64,000 nt of DNA from the NCBI GenBank assembly GCA_032622095.1, contig CP136068.1, forward strand, positions 51,146,443-51,210,442, read 5' to 3'. The notes under the pieces were generated by a model. That model was not told where the DNA came from. It saw only the letters and a list, made by a program, of their open reading frames with translations, and ran no database searches. This document shows, piece after piece, positions 51,301-53,759 of the stretch (positions are counted from its first letter, which is position 1; every line of letters begins with the position of its first letter). Made by a program: the position numbers and the translations under genes. The stretch comes from Siphonodentalium dalli. Its lineage: Eukaryota > Mollusca > Scaphopoda > Gadilida > Siphonodentaliidae.

Positions 51301-53494
51301 CGCTCTTTAAATTTCTGAATATCTCCGTTATTGAGTCAATATAATAATTCCAAAAGGAAGTATATTTAGTAGTGGCTAGTTGGCTCCAGTTATACTCCTT
51401 CGATTAACGACATGTTATGGGCTTAATCGGGTGCGTAAAACTGATAAAAACAATACTCAGGTGCCATTCCAACTGTGGGAAGGTAGCATTCTACTAACAG
51501 CGTCGACAATTTCACTCCATACAAATCATCGTCTGAACTACTGTTAATTGTAAATATTTACATCTCGATTCGGGACGCAACAATCGGCGATAAACTAACG
51601 CAAATTAGTTCGCTTTGGGAGTCATTGCATTTAATTAATATATAAGAATGACGGTGTGTGCTGTAAATTTGGATTAATATTCTTAAAAATAACTACTTTG
51701 AACAAGATTATTCTCCATTTCTATTTGATCACCCTACCAGAGTGTCTCACATCACTTTAATAACTGGATACTCATTTTGAAATACGATCCTAATATCGCG
51801 TGACACGTGTTACTCAGATTGAATACCAATCGCTATCTAATCGTGAACCCCGCTTATATATTGTTTGATATATAATCCTTTGTGTACTGGCTGATCACAA
51901 CGATTCGCTATTCCTTTGAAATGGTGGATAGGTAACGGATAATATTTATCTGACTGTCAACAATCCAGTTGTCGCCTCTATGTTCTATTGTCCACAGCTA
52001 TGTATTCTTAGGACAATAACTACATATTCTTGGGACAATAACTACGTATTCTTAGGACAATAACTATGTATTCTTAGGACAGTAACTATGTATTATTAGG
52101 ACAATAACTACGTATTCTTAGGACAATAACTACGTATTCTTAGGACAATAACTATGTATTATTAGGACAATAACTACGTATTCTTAGGACAATAACTACG
52201 TATTCTTAGGACAATAACTACGTATTCTTAGGACAATAACTACGTATTATTAGGACACAAACTACGTATTCTTAGGACAATAACTACGTATTCTTAGGAC
52301 AATAACTATATATTTTTATGACAACTATGCATTATTTTGACAATAACTATACATTATTTGGACAATAACTGAAAATTCAGTGCATGGTCTATTCGGATAA
52401 AAACAATTAGCCCTGTGTTCGCGTAATAAGAGCTGACTTTGTCGTATAAGGATCTATTAGCGGCCCATTCGGACAATCTAGGTGAGAGGGAGAACAAATG
52501 GTCCATTGCAGTTCTCCCTCTCACCTCGATTGCCCGAATACTATAGCACAACACAATACTATCTCAACAAAATAATTACAGTTCACTTTATAAGAAATCA
52601 GAAGTCAGCTGTTATTTCTGCGAGTGTAGACAGTAAGTGAAACTATTGGTGATTGGTGTCCAGTCAGACAGGACTATATATTTGTTGCAGGTGTATTTAT
52701 AGTTACGAGTGAAAAGGATTATGTGTATTTTATGAACATATATTAAATTTATGAGGTGTGTTCGATGTTCATAATCGGGGCACACTCGATATATAATTTC
52801 TTTGTATATTTTGTATATATGTGACCCGCCATATCAAATCCAGTCGTAAGTCGGGATTTTTTTTACCCTGTGCCAATGCATTCTCTTATATATGCGAGTC
52901 GACCATAGGTCGCCTCGCATATATAGGTGAATGCATTGGCCTAACAATTTTTTATCATTTTTTTTAAATAAATGTTTCTTACAATTTTTAAGACATAAAT
53001 AAAAAACATCCATTACCCTGCAGGGAGCCCCACACATATATAGAAGCATATAGAAGAGTGTCGTCTGCTCATGTTTGTCTGGGGCTCTGTGTCGGTGAAA
53101 TTATAAAATTGTTAAAGAATACAAGAAAAAATTATTAAAATTGTAAAAAATTGTTAGGCCAATGCATTCTCTTATATATGCGAGGCGACCTATGGTCGAC
53201 TCGCATATATAAGAGAATGCAATGGCACAGGGTAAAAAAAAATACCGACTTACGACTGGATTTGATATGGCGGGTCACATATTGTATTTTCAGCTATACA
53301 TCACTTTTTAACGACTACTGATTTTTGAATGTACAGTTCACAGTTAGTTCATCCCATTAACTCATCAGACAAACGTTTATATAAGTTTTAAACAAATTTA
53401 AAATCAAAACCACTTTGGGTGTGAGACTACCTTTTCGCCGCATGCTATGGACTGACCGTTCCACCAGTAAAGGTTTCCGATGTATGACCAGTAC
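3047..53494 (-). CDS. Multi-exon mosaic astacin metalloprotease gene (5'-incomplete), overall span
   Basis: Overall span of one gene built from 20 exons, listed separately. Seen: each exon has an open frame, an AG acceptor and a GT donor (mostly GTAAGT/GTGAGT type), and the phase leaving one exon equals the phase entering the next at 18 of 19 junctions. The exception is 25740 to 20905, where phase 1 meets an exon needing phase 2, so at least one exon is missing there. Order: astacin, EGF-like, ApeC, CUB, kringle, ShKT-like, sushi, C-type lectin, ShKT, sushi, unknown C-terminal module. Known: astacins are zinc endopeptidases, usually secreted, often with CUB, EGF or ShKT tails. Inferred: a secreted protease with an unusually long adhesive tail. 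The signal peptide, propeptide and N-terminal half of the catalytic domain were not found and should lie above 53.5 kb or outside the window. It could instead be two adjacent genes; continuous phase argues against that. Confidence 0.85.
3350..4085. repeat. 22-bp minisatellite
   Basis: About 33 units of consensus TTGGTTCGTTATATTAGTGTGA with substitutions (TTATATT/TTGTATT). It starts about 15 bp upstream of the 3' splice site of exon 3047-3335, so the exon's branch-point region is itself made of repeat. Confidence 0.9.
4231..4643. mobile_element. TTAA miniature element, type A (reverse orientation)
   Basis: Perfect-looking inverted ends TTAACCCTTTCAGTGCCAGG at both sides. Opposite in orientation to 2602-2885, with one hairpin arm shortened (about 4538-4598). 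Confidence 0.8.
4650..5650. other. Intron, no feature seen
   Basis: Intron between the two C-terminal module exons. GAACCAAA-type words flank the type A element near 4090-4230 and 4645-4700 as an interrupted repeat. I see nothing else in it. Confidence 0.5.
5656..5872 (-). CDS. C-terminal module exon 1 (unrecognised)
   Basis: Exon of 217 bp with donor GTAAGT; phase 2 out. The acceptor is chosen at CATCAACAG (exon from 5872) because it gives the required phase 1; an AAG at 5864 (exon from 5863) would also fit. The frame reads ELGWEWWGATGFNDDMRIKT, GKLIEWQFHTDASGPLMLRI. I cannot name the domain. Alternating hydrophobic strands, the WGATG block and the L.W.F block suggest a beta-sandwich that continues in exon 3047-3335. 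The acceptor is the least certain border in the gene. Confidence 0.65.
5970..6200. repeat. Double-hairpin module, copy near exon 5656-5872
   Basis: Two hairpins, 6018-6088 (CAATGCATTCTCTTATAT... and complement) and 6117-6185, joined by the inverted spacer AACAATATTTACCTTGACAT. Starts with CTTAGCCCTTCCATGACTGG, related to the end of the 602-823 element. The second terminus is not evident. Confidence 0.65.
6296..6726. mobile_element. TTAA element, type B, with two 'TTCAGATAATAAG' hairpins
   Basis: Ends TTAACCATTTTTATACTAAA (6296) and its inverse TTTAGTATAAAATGGTTAA (6726). Inside are two hairpins whose arms read AATGTTCAGATAATAAG (6447-6516 and 6622-6677). Further single hairpin copies lie at about 15535-15575, 17872-17935 and 19675-19735. 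Confidence 0.75.
6980..7075. repeat. Hairpin with AATGAGGTCCCCAGA arms
   Basis: Inverted arms AATGAGGTCCCCAGATGGTG (from 6985) and CACCATCTGGGGACCTCATT (to 7069), loop about 40 bp. The same arm recurs at about 7238-7256 and, inverted, at about 8507-8522, on either side of the sushi exon. Confidence 0.8.
7355..7537 (-). CDS. Sushi (CCP) domain 2
   Basis: One hundred and eighty-three bp exon, acceptor ATTTGCTTTCAG, donor GTAAGA, phase 1 in and out. It reads CNVPETPTNAVLQ, GEYLVYACAPDYIFMSGS, LTLGCLQDGSFTGQLPGCE. Four cysteines and the 'Y.C...Y...G...L.C...G.W....P.C' frame of a sushi domain are clear, with Phe in place of the usual Trp. The exon sits between inverted copies of AATGAGGTCCCCAGA (near 7240 and 8510), so it may have been carried by or trapped within a mobile element. 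Confidence 0.88.
8530..9854. other. Intron, AT-rich, no feature seen
   Basis: Intron between ShKT exon 12323-12457 and sushi exon 7355-7537. The last 500 bases are strongly AT-rich. Short open frames show no recognised domain. Confidence 0.5.
9855..12017. mobile_element. 2.2-kb element with GGGCCCTGTTTCATGAA inverted ends
   Basis: GGGCCCTGTTTCATGAA at 9855 and its inverse at 12017. Subterminal TTAAGA / TCTTAA words (9890-9990 and 11845-11980) can pair within and across ends, e.g. AAGATTATCTTAAGA on both sides. The inside carries a dispersed-repeat R1 copy (about 11100-11560) with long G tracts and no recognisable transposase. Probably a non-autonomous DNA transposon with a later insertion. 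Confidence 0.6.
11100..11560. repeat. Dispersed repeat R1, with G tracts
   Basis: GGTCTCTGTTGGGGG..., 'TTCCAACTG' words and a 15-G run near 11477-11492. Related copies at 47790-48290, 48900-49350 and 63240-64000. Confidence 0.6.
12323..12457 (-). CDS. ShKT domain (canonical)
   Basis: One hundred and thirty-five bp exon, acceptor TTTCATTACAG, donor GTAAGT, phase 1 in and out. It reads ICEDQITTCEKR, EACTLYHTFAHQACPKSCGFC. Six cysteines with the canonical CPKSCGFC ending define the ShKT fold; an adjoining Lys-Tyr dyad of channel-blocking toxins is not evident. In proteases this module is structural or adhesive, and I infer that role here rather than any toxic one. Confidence 0.88.
12967..13074 (+). 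CDS. Possible first exon of a SAM-domain protein (plus strand, intronic)
   Basis: ATG at 12967 opens a 39-codon frame reading MAASDRLPNPIEIWSYENVV, then EWLGNTGLSAMSGNIK, before a possible donor GTTGTA at 13075 and a stop at 13083. 'W....V..WL...GL' is the start of a SAM-like fold. Upstream are two GATCACGTGGG boxes (12905-12930), the kind of E-box found in promoters, and the start is preceded by AAACATGGCGGC. No second exon was found, and the reading could equally be a mobile-element ORF fragment or chance. It lies in the intron between the lectin and ShKT exons of the large gene, on the opposite strand. Confidence 0.3.
13085..13739. other. Intron, no feature seen
   Basis: Intron sequence downstream of the SAM-like frame. 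A short run of GTACC words occurs at 13200-13300 (GGGGTACC, GTACTTGG, GGTACCC). No gene seen. Confidence 0.4.
13740..14032. mobile_element. TTAA miniature element, type A, abutting lectin exon
   Basis: Left end TTACCCTTTTGAGTGCCAGG (one change in TTAA), right end the inverse of TTAACCCTTTCAGTGCCAGG. Hairpin at 13791-13860. It ends about 8 bp from the 5' splice site of exon 14042-14292. Confidence 0.8.
14042..14292 (-). CDS. C-type lectin domain, exon 2 of 2
   Basis: Two hundred and fifty-one bp exon, acceptor CGTATTACAG, donor GTTTGT, phase 2 in and phase 1 out. It reads YQLWVGTITKDVLGQ, FEAINTWLSGEPDSWGSGDH, CVKMG, FQWSDEYEYYC and LPFICKK. WVG, the W.SGEP stretch, the paired cysteines and the closing PFIC are diagnostic. 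The calcium/sugar motif is EPD rather than EPN or QPD, and the WND motif is replaced by QWSDE, so binding specificity is uncertain. A TTAA-type miniature transposon (13740-14032) ends about 8 bp beyond the donor site. Confidence 0.92.
14300..15860. other. Intron inside the lectin domain
   Basis: Between the two lectin exons. It holds an AG-rich microsatellite (about 15113-15212, GAGAGA and GGGAGAG) and one hairpin of the type B family (about 15535-15575). A poly-purine strand would read as CT-rich on the transcript. Otherwise nothing seen. Confidence 0.6.
15863..16019 (-). CDS. C-type lectin domain, exon 1 of 2
   Basis: One hundred and fifty-seven bp exon, acceptor TTGATTAAG, donor GTGAGA, phase 1 in and phase 2 out. 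It reads GCPDGWKLFNSACYNYHS, then ACVDQQATLVRPTSMEEMEF. The C-type lectin pattern CP.GW..F...CY, A...C...GA.L......E is followed closely. The standard Gly before Ala in 'GA.L' is Gln here. Confidence 0.9.
16391..16576. repeat. 50-bp tandem repeat, about 3.7 units
   Basis: Unit begins ATATACCGATCGATATACTG and continues to TTATCCGGT. The last unit differs slightly (CCTATCTGAGAAG). Each unit carries the palindrome CGATCG and a CTGCAG site. Just upstream (16205-16345) are irregular TCGGGAT words. Confidence 0.9.
16600..17255. other. Intron, no feature seen
   Basis: Intron between the sushi 1 and lectin exons. Overlapping short open frames on both strands, no recognised domain. Confidence 0.4.
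17263..17442 (-). CDS. Sushi (CCP) domain 1
   Basis: One hundred and eighty bp exon, acceptor GTATTGTAG, donor GTAAGT, phase 1 in and out. It reads SCSVPEVPADSTLV, VGDAVTFACSNT, SVCLTDNTWS and GYVCGG. Four cysteines and a tryptophan in sushi spacing, with the typical 'G..V.F.C' strand. One complete domain on one symmetrical exon. Sushi domains mediate protein-protein contacts in complement and adhesion proteins. Confidence 0.85.
17820..17940. repeat. Type B hairpin copy
   Basis: TTTAACCCTTTTTATACCAA start and a hairpin GTTCAGATAATATTG / GAACTTATTATCTGGAT (17882-17930). Shares sequence with the 6296-6726 element. Confidence 0.6.
17950..19480. other. Intron, no gene seen
   Basis: Contains a 17-C tract at about 18298-18316. 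Otherwise no repeat family or coding signal identified. Confidence 0.4.
19484..19621 (-). CDS. ShKT-like six-cysteine module
   Basis: One hundred and thirty-eight bp exon, acceptor ATGTTTTACAG, donor GTGAGT, phase 1 in and out. It reads KCYNKGVSCDED, then GFCLTVDGMEWCMLSCDYC. Six cysteines with a closing C..SC..C recall the ShKT module, but the spacing is not the standard one. Known: such modules are common C-terminal tails of invertebrate astacins. The assignment as ShKT-like is tentative; a separate short disulfide-rich module is possible. Confidence 0.65.
19670..19740. repeat. Type B hairpin copy
   Basis: TTAGGAAATGTTCAGA ... TATCTGAACATTTTCC, the inverted-arm motif of the type B family, just upstream of exon 19484-19621 in transcript direction. 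Confidence 0.6.
20391..20499. repeat. 55-bp direct duplication
   Basis: GGGTGCATAATGCATGGTTA and neighbours occur twice with period about 55 bp. Each unit includes the palindrome ATGCAT. Confidence 0.85.
20790..20905 (-). CDS. Kringle domain, C-terminal half
   Basis: One hundred and sixteen bp exon, acceptor GCATTGCAG, donor GTTAGT, phase 2 in and phase 1 out. It reads DDNFCRNPGHGRRPWCYID, then RGYCDVCRK. Kringles have DN.CRNPD....PWCY......Y/WE.C.V.C, so three of the diagnostic blocks are present. The first half of the kringle (C..G..Y.G....T.SG..CQ.W....PH) should be in an upstream exon that leaves in phase 2. I searched 20.9-25.7 kb by eye and did not find it; see findings. Confidence 0.85.
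21936..22132 (-). CDS. Candidate exon between CUB and kringle, unrecognised
   Basis: An open frame begins right after an AG at 22133 with the phase 1 needed to follow the CUB exon. It reads MLGQGYGRWDVYVELSG, then GNFDLVQVGEAENSKVDTH, and stays open to about 21925. I do not recognise a domain. The polypyrimidine tract is weak and no donor leaves in the phase 2 that the kringle exon needs, so a further exon would be required. A possible donor GTAGTA at 21935 leaves in phase 0. Offered as a candidate because of phase and of its amino acid composition; it may be chance. Confidence 0.3.
22318..22406 (+). repeat. Interstitial telomere-like tract
   Basis: Runs of CCCTAA, e.g. CCTAACCCTAACCCTA at 22322 and CCCTAACCCTAACCCTAACC near 22382, with degenerate CCCTGA and ATATAA between. 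This is the TTAGGG-type telomere repeat common to most animals outside arthropods and nematodes. Confidence 0.9.
22606..22709. repeat. Long perfect-looking hairpin
   Basis: Arms GTGTTTCTCTCATATGATAT and its complement, extended by TTATGAAACGAGTC, with an inner palindrome TTTTCAGTTTCAGAACTGAAAA. About 45 bp per arm. Probably a miniature element. Confidence 0.85.
23357..24315. mobile_element. 0.96-kb inverted-repeat element
   Basis: Terminal inverted repeats of about 60 bp: TCTTCTCGTACTAAAACCGG and AAGATATTGGGATGG at the left; CCATCCCAATATCTTAGCTGG and GTACAAGAAGACTGGGACTA at the right. A few mismatches. No transposase recognised. It lies in the intron where the first kringle exon should be. 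Confidence 0.85.
24316..25735. other. Intron with overlapping open frames, no gene called
   Basis: Open frames of 108 and 146 codons on the plus strand and several on the minus strand overlap. None shows a domain, and the plus-strand frames have no splice context I can support. AAACC words (24440-24600, e.g. CTGGTTTAAAC type) recur. Confidence 0.4.
25740..25861 (-). CDS. CUB domain, exon 3 of 3
   Basis: One hundred and twenty-two bp exon, acceptor CTTATTTCAG, donor GTGAGT, phase 2 in and phase 1 out. It reads YCEGEFKPSVLTKDNTLSLI, then TNYEGRQTGFKARIELIT. This is the CUB end: YCG......, ....L.I.F.S.....GF.A.Y. The fourth conserved cysteine (YC) is present. The phase 1 exit shows that the next exon must enter in phase 1, which the kringle exon at 20905 does not, so an exon is unaccounted for between 20.9 and 25.7 kb. 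Confidence 0.88.
26505..26632 (-). CDS. CUB domain, exon 2 of 3
   Basis: One hundred and twenty-eight bp exon, acceptor CTCTATTACAG, donor GTGAGT, phase 0 in and phase 2 out. It encodes GCQMKMTFSHFDFEGQ, then GCIDSLEIRN. The CUB core 'L.F..FD.E....C..D.LEI' is clear. It follows exon 30181-30290 across an intron almost filled with minisatellite and an inserted TTAA-type transposon (27769-28944). Confidence 0.9.
27000..27768 (+). repeat. Minisatellite M1, left block
   Basis: About 26-34-bp units with core ATCAACGCCACTGTATCATT and GAGGGACACCT. Length varies through CTCTT, TCC or nothing before ATCAACG. Interrupted at 27769 by a TTAA element and continued at 28945. Confidence 0.9.
27769..28944. 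mobile_element. TTAA element (piggyBac-like) inserted in minisatellite M1
   Basis: TTAACTCTTTCACC at 27769 and GGTGAAAGAGTTAA ending at 28944. Repeat units resume at once on both sides. Many units contain CCTATTAACGCC, so the target TTAA is part of the unit. Subterminal GCCCGCTATAGTGGGC words lie near the right end (28863-28925). No intact transposase; the longest frame is about 78 codons. Confidence 0.88.
28945..29735 (+). repeat. Minisatellite M1, right block
   Basis: Continuation of M1 with the same core (ATCAACGCCACTGTATCATT). The last units are GTTATCATT variants. Confidence 0.9.
30181..30290 (-). CDS. CUB domain, exon 1 of 3
   Basis: One hundred and ten bp exon, acceptor TTATCTTTCAG, donor GTCAGT, phase 1 in and phase 0 out. 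It reads CGDIFTMSESNSVVDIQTPN, HPLPYNNQQECFWIFK. CUB domains start with CG....., I.SPNYP.PYPNN..C.W.I, which fits closely and includes the first two conserved cysteines. Flanks are repeats: minisatellites on both sides (27.0-29.7 and 30.4-30.9 kb). Confidence 0.88.
30370..30880 (+). repeat. 54-bp minisatellite
   Basis: About 9.5 units containing GGCTATTCGGTTTGCTAAGT and TCTTGGATGCTTCATTCGT. Because 54 is divisible by three and no unit carries a stop, it is open on both strands (174 and about 108 codons). These frames are consequences of the repeat, not genes. Confidence 0.92.
31195..31922 (+). repeat. Minisatellite built on the ApeC exon 3' end
   Basis: About 20 copies of ACCCACCGTATGTAATCGGT with TTCGTATATATGGTATCATG-type spacers. 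On the minus strand each copy reads CGATTACATACGGTGGGTAA, the equivalent of the exon's CGATCACATACGGTGTGTAA. So each copy bears the last codons (EPITYG) and a GT donor. Confidence 0.9.
31923..32063 (-). CDS. ApeC domain, exon 3 of 3
   Basis: One hundred and forty-one bp exon, acceptor TTTTTTATAG, donor GTGTGT, phase 1 in and out. It reads ASQQSYTFTNVDAANVVFTG, then SLEVGFCYYEPITYG. ApeC domains end in a hydrophobic strand with CYY, as here. The last 25 bases of the exon and its splice donor belong to the repeat unit of the minisatellite at 31200-31922 (see findings), so copies of the exon end continue far into the intron. Which copy of the donor is used cannot be settled from DNA; the first one keeps phase with the CUB exon. 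Confidence 0.78.
32070..32555. other. Intron, no feature seen
   Basis: Intron between ApeC exons 2 and 3. No repeat or gene seen. Confidence 0.5.
32559..32768 (-). CDS. ApeC domain, exon 2 of 3
   Basis: Two hundred and ten bp exon, acceptor TTGCTTGCAG, donor GTTTGT, phase 1 in and out. It encodes TVIRYCCRRDG, then SLPTSKPFILYQMD, then DGCQEFKG. ApeC domains carry I.YCCR.DG, LP...PF.L and CQ.V.G in that order, so the match is specific. It follows exon 35179-35448 directly in phase. An open stretch near 33.4 kb between them was tested and not needed. Together with the next exon it completes one ApeC domain of roughly 205 residues. Confidence 0.85.
32775..33850. other. Intron, first part, no gene seen
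   Basis: Includes a minus-strand open frame at 33326-33526 with no domain. It is not needed to connect the ApeC exons and breaks no phase. Confidence 0.5.
33860..35065. repeat. Array of TGATATCA palindromes
   Basis: About 1.2 kb in which GATATC occurs every 15-40 bp, usually as TTTTGTGATATCA or ATGATATCA separated by 6-20 bp of AATTCATTTTG-type sequence. Spacing is irregular, so it is not a simple tandem repeat. Many inverted copies could fold. It fills most of the intron between ApeC exons 1 and 2. Confidence 0.92.
35179..35448 (-). CDS. ApeC (apextrin C-terminal) domain, exon 1 of 3
   Basis: Two hundred and seventy bp exon, acceptor GGGGATTACAG, donor GTGAGT, phase 1 in and out. It reads SQWPGGDFILPKPADGCPDA near the start and WPRGVYCIIRDGPSCPDG at the end, with HEYCKN between. 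The repeated W-P-x-G-x-(Y/F) followed by a cysteine-proline (GCP, SCP) is the hallmark of the ApeC domain of apextrin-like proteins, known from echinoderms, amphioxus and molluscs, where some members bind bacterial cell-wall glycans. The central Ser/Thr-rich stretch is longer than I expect for the family. No WDDEDSN-like segment follows directly; it is replaced in the next exon. Confidence 0.8.
35733..35763. repeat. (TTGATA)n microsatellite
   Basis: Four copies of TTGATA. A TA run also occurs at about 35547-35563. Confidence 0.8.
36098..36239. mobile_element. Small inverted-repeat element
   Basis: ACAGTAATGCCCTGAGTAAT at the left, its imperfect inverse AATTAGAGCATTACTGT at the right, and an inner hairpin TTCATCGGAAAGCTC / GAGCTTTCCGATGAA (36187-36222). 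Confidence 0.7.
36566..36697 (-). CDS. Six-cysteine EGF-like module exon
   Basis: One hundred and thirty-two bp exon, acceptor TTTTATCTTCAG, donor GTACGA, phase 1 in and phase 1 out. The frame reads ACPSSGVPCENDGYFSLLEG, KCQCICPTG, then DPNDQC. Six cysteines in an EGF-like pattern (C, C.N.G, C.C.C, C) directly follow the astacin domain. Known invertebrate astacins often carry an EGF-like module at this place. A symmetrical phase 1-1 exon is what a mobile module should be. Confidence 0.8.
37356..37960 (+). pseudogene. LINE reverse transcriptase C-terminal fossil
   Basis: Frame 37356-37595 reads KKLKFILNRNTLEIIYRYYI, PLMDYAAVYC, then STRRLLHLYNHRTYPITPLK. This is the end of a non-LTR reverse transcriptase (L.R.TL..IY..YI.P.LDYA...W.....A.R.I). 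After a frameshift the text RKFHRLHAIYIDC and, later, LERTLPKEINKAISK follow the usual tail (RR..RL...YKI....WN.LP). Several shifts and no start make it a dead 5'-truncated copy. It ends about 150 bp before the astacin exon 38105-38210. Confidence 0.6.
38105..38210 (-). CDS. Astacin catalytic domain C-terminal exon
   Basis: One hundred and six bp exon with acceptor CTTCATTGCAG and donor GTACAT, phase 0 in and phase 1 out. It reads TDELVPLDSADEFLPRLDQ and then HYFYMFRSISETYNCQ. The family closes its catalytic domain with a stretch ending in D...N..Y.C, and the ISETYNC end fits that final cysteine. The usual TI.P...GQR..LS motif is poorly conserved, so the upper part of the exon is divergent. 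It is separated from the Met-turn exon by an 8.8 kb intron made almost wholly of two large inverted-repeat elements. Confidence 0.72.
38322..38352. repeat. Palindrome GCGTATATAGGC / GCCTATACGC
   Basis: Near-perfect 13-bp arms around CTATTA. Short; function unknown. Confidence 0.7.
38737..38855 (+). repeat. 61-bp direct duplication
   Basis: Two nearly identical copies starting GTGACGTCGTGTTCGCGTTA. Just outside the left end of the 38877-42465 element. Confidence 0.95.
38877..42465. mobile_element. Composite inverted-repeat element with 2.3-kb fold-back part
   Basis: TAGTCCAGTGCATTTATGAG at 38877, an internal copy TTAGTTCAGTGCATTTATGA near 40178, and the inverse CATAAATGCACTGGACTA ending at 42462. 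The part 40178-42465 is an almost complete inverted repeat: arms of about 1.1 kb match block by block (e.g. CCTCCAAATTTGGGAGTTTG against CAAACTCCAAATTTTGGAGG), centre near 41320. The left part carries the fossil frame at 39678-40212. Confidence 0.85.
39678..40212 (-). pseudogene. Fossil ORF of an invertebrate repetitive protein family
   Basis: The minus-strand frame 40212-39904 includes NDVVHIDPQLLFQRLITVA. After a frameshift, 39900-39695 reads YEEPPARKELLNIIRC, KCKTDCKSNRCTCRKHG and CGECQGVDC. The first block is a motif I know from multicopy uncharacterised proteins of marine invertebrates. The second is their cysteine-rich tail (IRC.CK..C...RC.C.K.G..C...C..C). The middle of the protein is missing, so this is an internally deleted copy. 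It lies at the left part of the inverted-repeat element 38877-42465 and its reading starts inside that element's terminal sequence. Confidence 0.5.
43925..44935 (+). repeat. Three tandem units of about 310-350 bp
   Basis: Each unit starts near GACAGAACTGTATACTCTCA TTAAGTAGACAT and ends at GGTCACATTTTTCACCAGAT. Starts are about 43931, 44284 and 44597. Each contains one or two CACGAAGCTTCGGTACAT words. Confidence 0.88.
45240..46090. other. Element interior, nothing recognised
   Basis: Inside the 42617-47036 element. A 10-C tract at about 45979. Short frames without domains. Confidence 0.4.
47059..47147 (-). CDS. Astacin Met-turn exon
   Basis: Eighty-nine bp exon, acceptor TAATTTCAG, consensus donor GTAAGT, phase 1 in and phase 0 out. 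It reads MRFWYEKPQSNFVKEEAF and then DFSSSMLYFFY. The astacin equivalent is NF.K...(x)n.YDY.SxMHY, where the Met underlies the zinc site and the Tyr is a zinc ligand. Met and Tyr are retained, but the usual His of S-x-M-H-Y is Leu. The right end of the transposon-like element 42617-47036 lies only about 22 bp beyond the donor site, so the insertion just missed the splice signal. Confidence 0.82.
47150..47780. other. Intron, no gene seen
   Basis: Between astacin exons. A possible tiny plus-strand start MDLPKADNSDL at 47547, followed by GTATGT, is unsupported by anything else. A (TA)n run at 47758-47775. Confidence 0.3.
47790..48290. repeat. Dispersed repeat R1 copy
   Basis: Shares TGATGACAATTCCAATGACA, ATGTTGACCAAATGTAG and TTGGCCACGGGGAGGGA with 63640-64000. 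A 17-C tract at 48126-48143. Confidence 0.8.
48890..49225. repeat. Dispersed repeat R1 copy (second type)
   Basis: Shares GGTCTCCGTTGGGGGTGTCC, ACAAGTTTTGC and CATCTAGTGGTC with 63250-63500. A C tract at about 49035. Confidence 0.85.
49229..50648. mobile_element. 1.4-kb inverted-repeat element
   Basis: About 52-bp inverted ends, including TATTCTCATTGCACACGCGC, GTGCGATTAATCGCAGCG and TTTTTTAAGG, at 49229-49283 and 50596-50648. Inside: a 17-C tract near 49990 and short frames only. Confidence 0.88.
50759..50864 (-). CDS. Astacin zinc-binding exon (HExxHxxGxxHE)
   Basis: One hundred and six bp exon, acceptor TTTCCACAG, donor GTATGT, phase 0 in and phase 1 out. It encodes HEIGHGLGLYHE followed by SIERDDEIRVDF. 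This is the astacin signature HExxHxxGxxHE, with three zinc-ligand histidines and the catalytic glutamate present, followed by the family's usual R-D-D and I-x-V segment. The Phe usual after the third Gly is Leu here. A cysteine two residues before the helix (HCIHE) fits the conserved disulfide region. The exon lies about 100 bp from the right end of the inverted-repeat element at 49229-50648. With all catalytic residues in this exon intact, the enzyme is probably active, subject to the unusual Met-turn in the next exon. Confidence 0.93.
51006..51852. mobile_element. Inverted-repeat element with duplicated left end
   Basis: Left end GGGGTTCACGATTAGATAGC appears twice in tandem (51013 and 51117, period 104). 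The right end has the inverse, GCTATCTAATCGTGAACCCC, ending at 51851. Arms extend about 45 bp to TCTGAGTAAC. Confidence 0.82.
52008..52372 (+). repeat. 23-bp minisatellite
   Basis: About 15 units of GGACAATAACTACGTATTCTTA with TATGTATT/TACGTATT variants; decays at the right end. Confidence 0.92.
52470..52540. repeat. Hairpin GGTGAGAGGGAGAAC
   Basis: Arms AGGTGAGAGGGAGAAC and GTTCTCCCTCTCACCT around ATGGTCCATTGCA. Confidence 0.85.
52819..53281. mobile_element. Inverted-repeat element carrying two double-hairpin stems
   Basis: Ends GTGACCCGCCATATCAAATC CAGTCGTAAGTCGG (52821-52854) and the exact inverse (53245-53278). Hairpins with the CCAATGCATTCTCTTATATA stem at 52873-52943 and 53158-53228. 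The same hairpin is found in the TTAA elements, but these ends are unrelated. Confidence 0.88.
53431..53494 (-). CDS. Astacin catalytic domain exon before the zinc helix
   Basis: Sixty-four bp exon with acceptor TTGTAG before 53494 and donor GTAGTC after 53431. It enters in phase 2 and leaves in phase 0. The frame reads YWSYIGN, then GQSIACGEK. In astacins a strand of the type C/YWSYIGR...QQ.LSL...C lies immediately before the HExxH helix, and the match in position and content is good. It joins in frame to the exon at 50864-50759, which begins FHCIHEIGH. This is the most 5' exon I could identify. The preceding exon, which should carry the start of the catalytic domain, was not found between 53.5 and 64 kb, a stretch filled with repeats and a retroelement fossil. 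Confidence 0.75.
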
Positions 53495-53759
53495 CTACAA
53501 CATAATTATTTTGTTATAATTTGCGAGGTTTGGAATAAAGATTTAATCCTTAAGATGTCATGATTTTAATCCCATTTGAATTCGCTTCTATTGATGTTCA
53601 GCTTATAAGTTCAAAATAAAGCTCAAATATGTTGAATTTATAAGCTGGATATCCCTACAAATGAATAAATGGGAATCAACTACATGCTTAATGAGCGTAT
53701 ATCGTTAGCTACAATTCGCCACGTGTGTGCATACAAGTAAGAAAACGTCGGCATCTATA

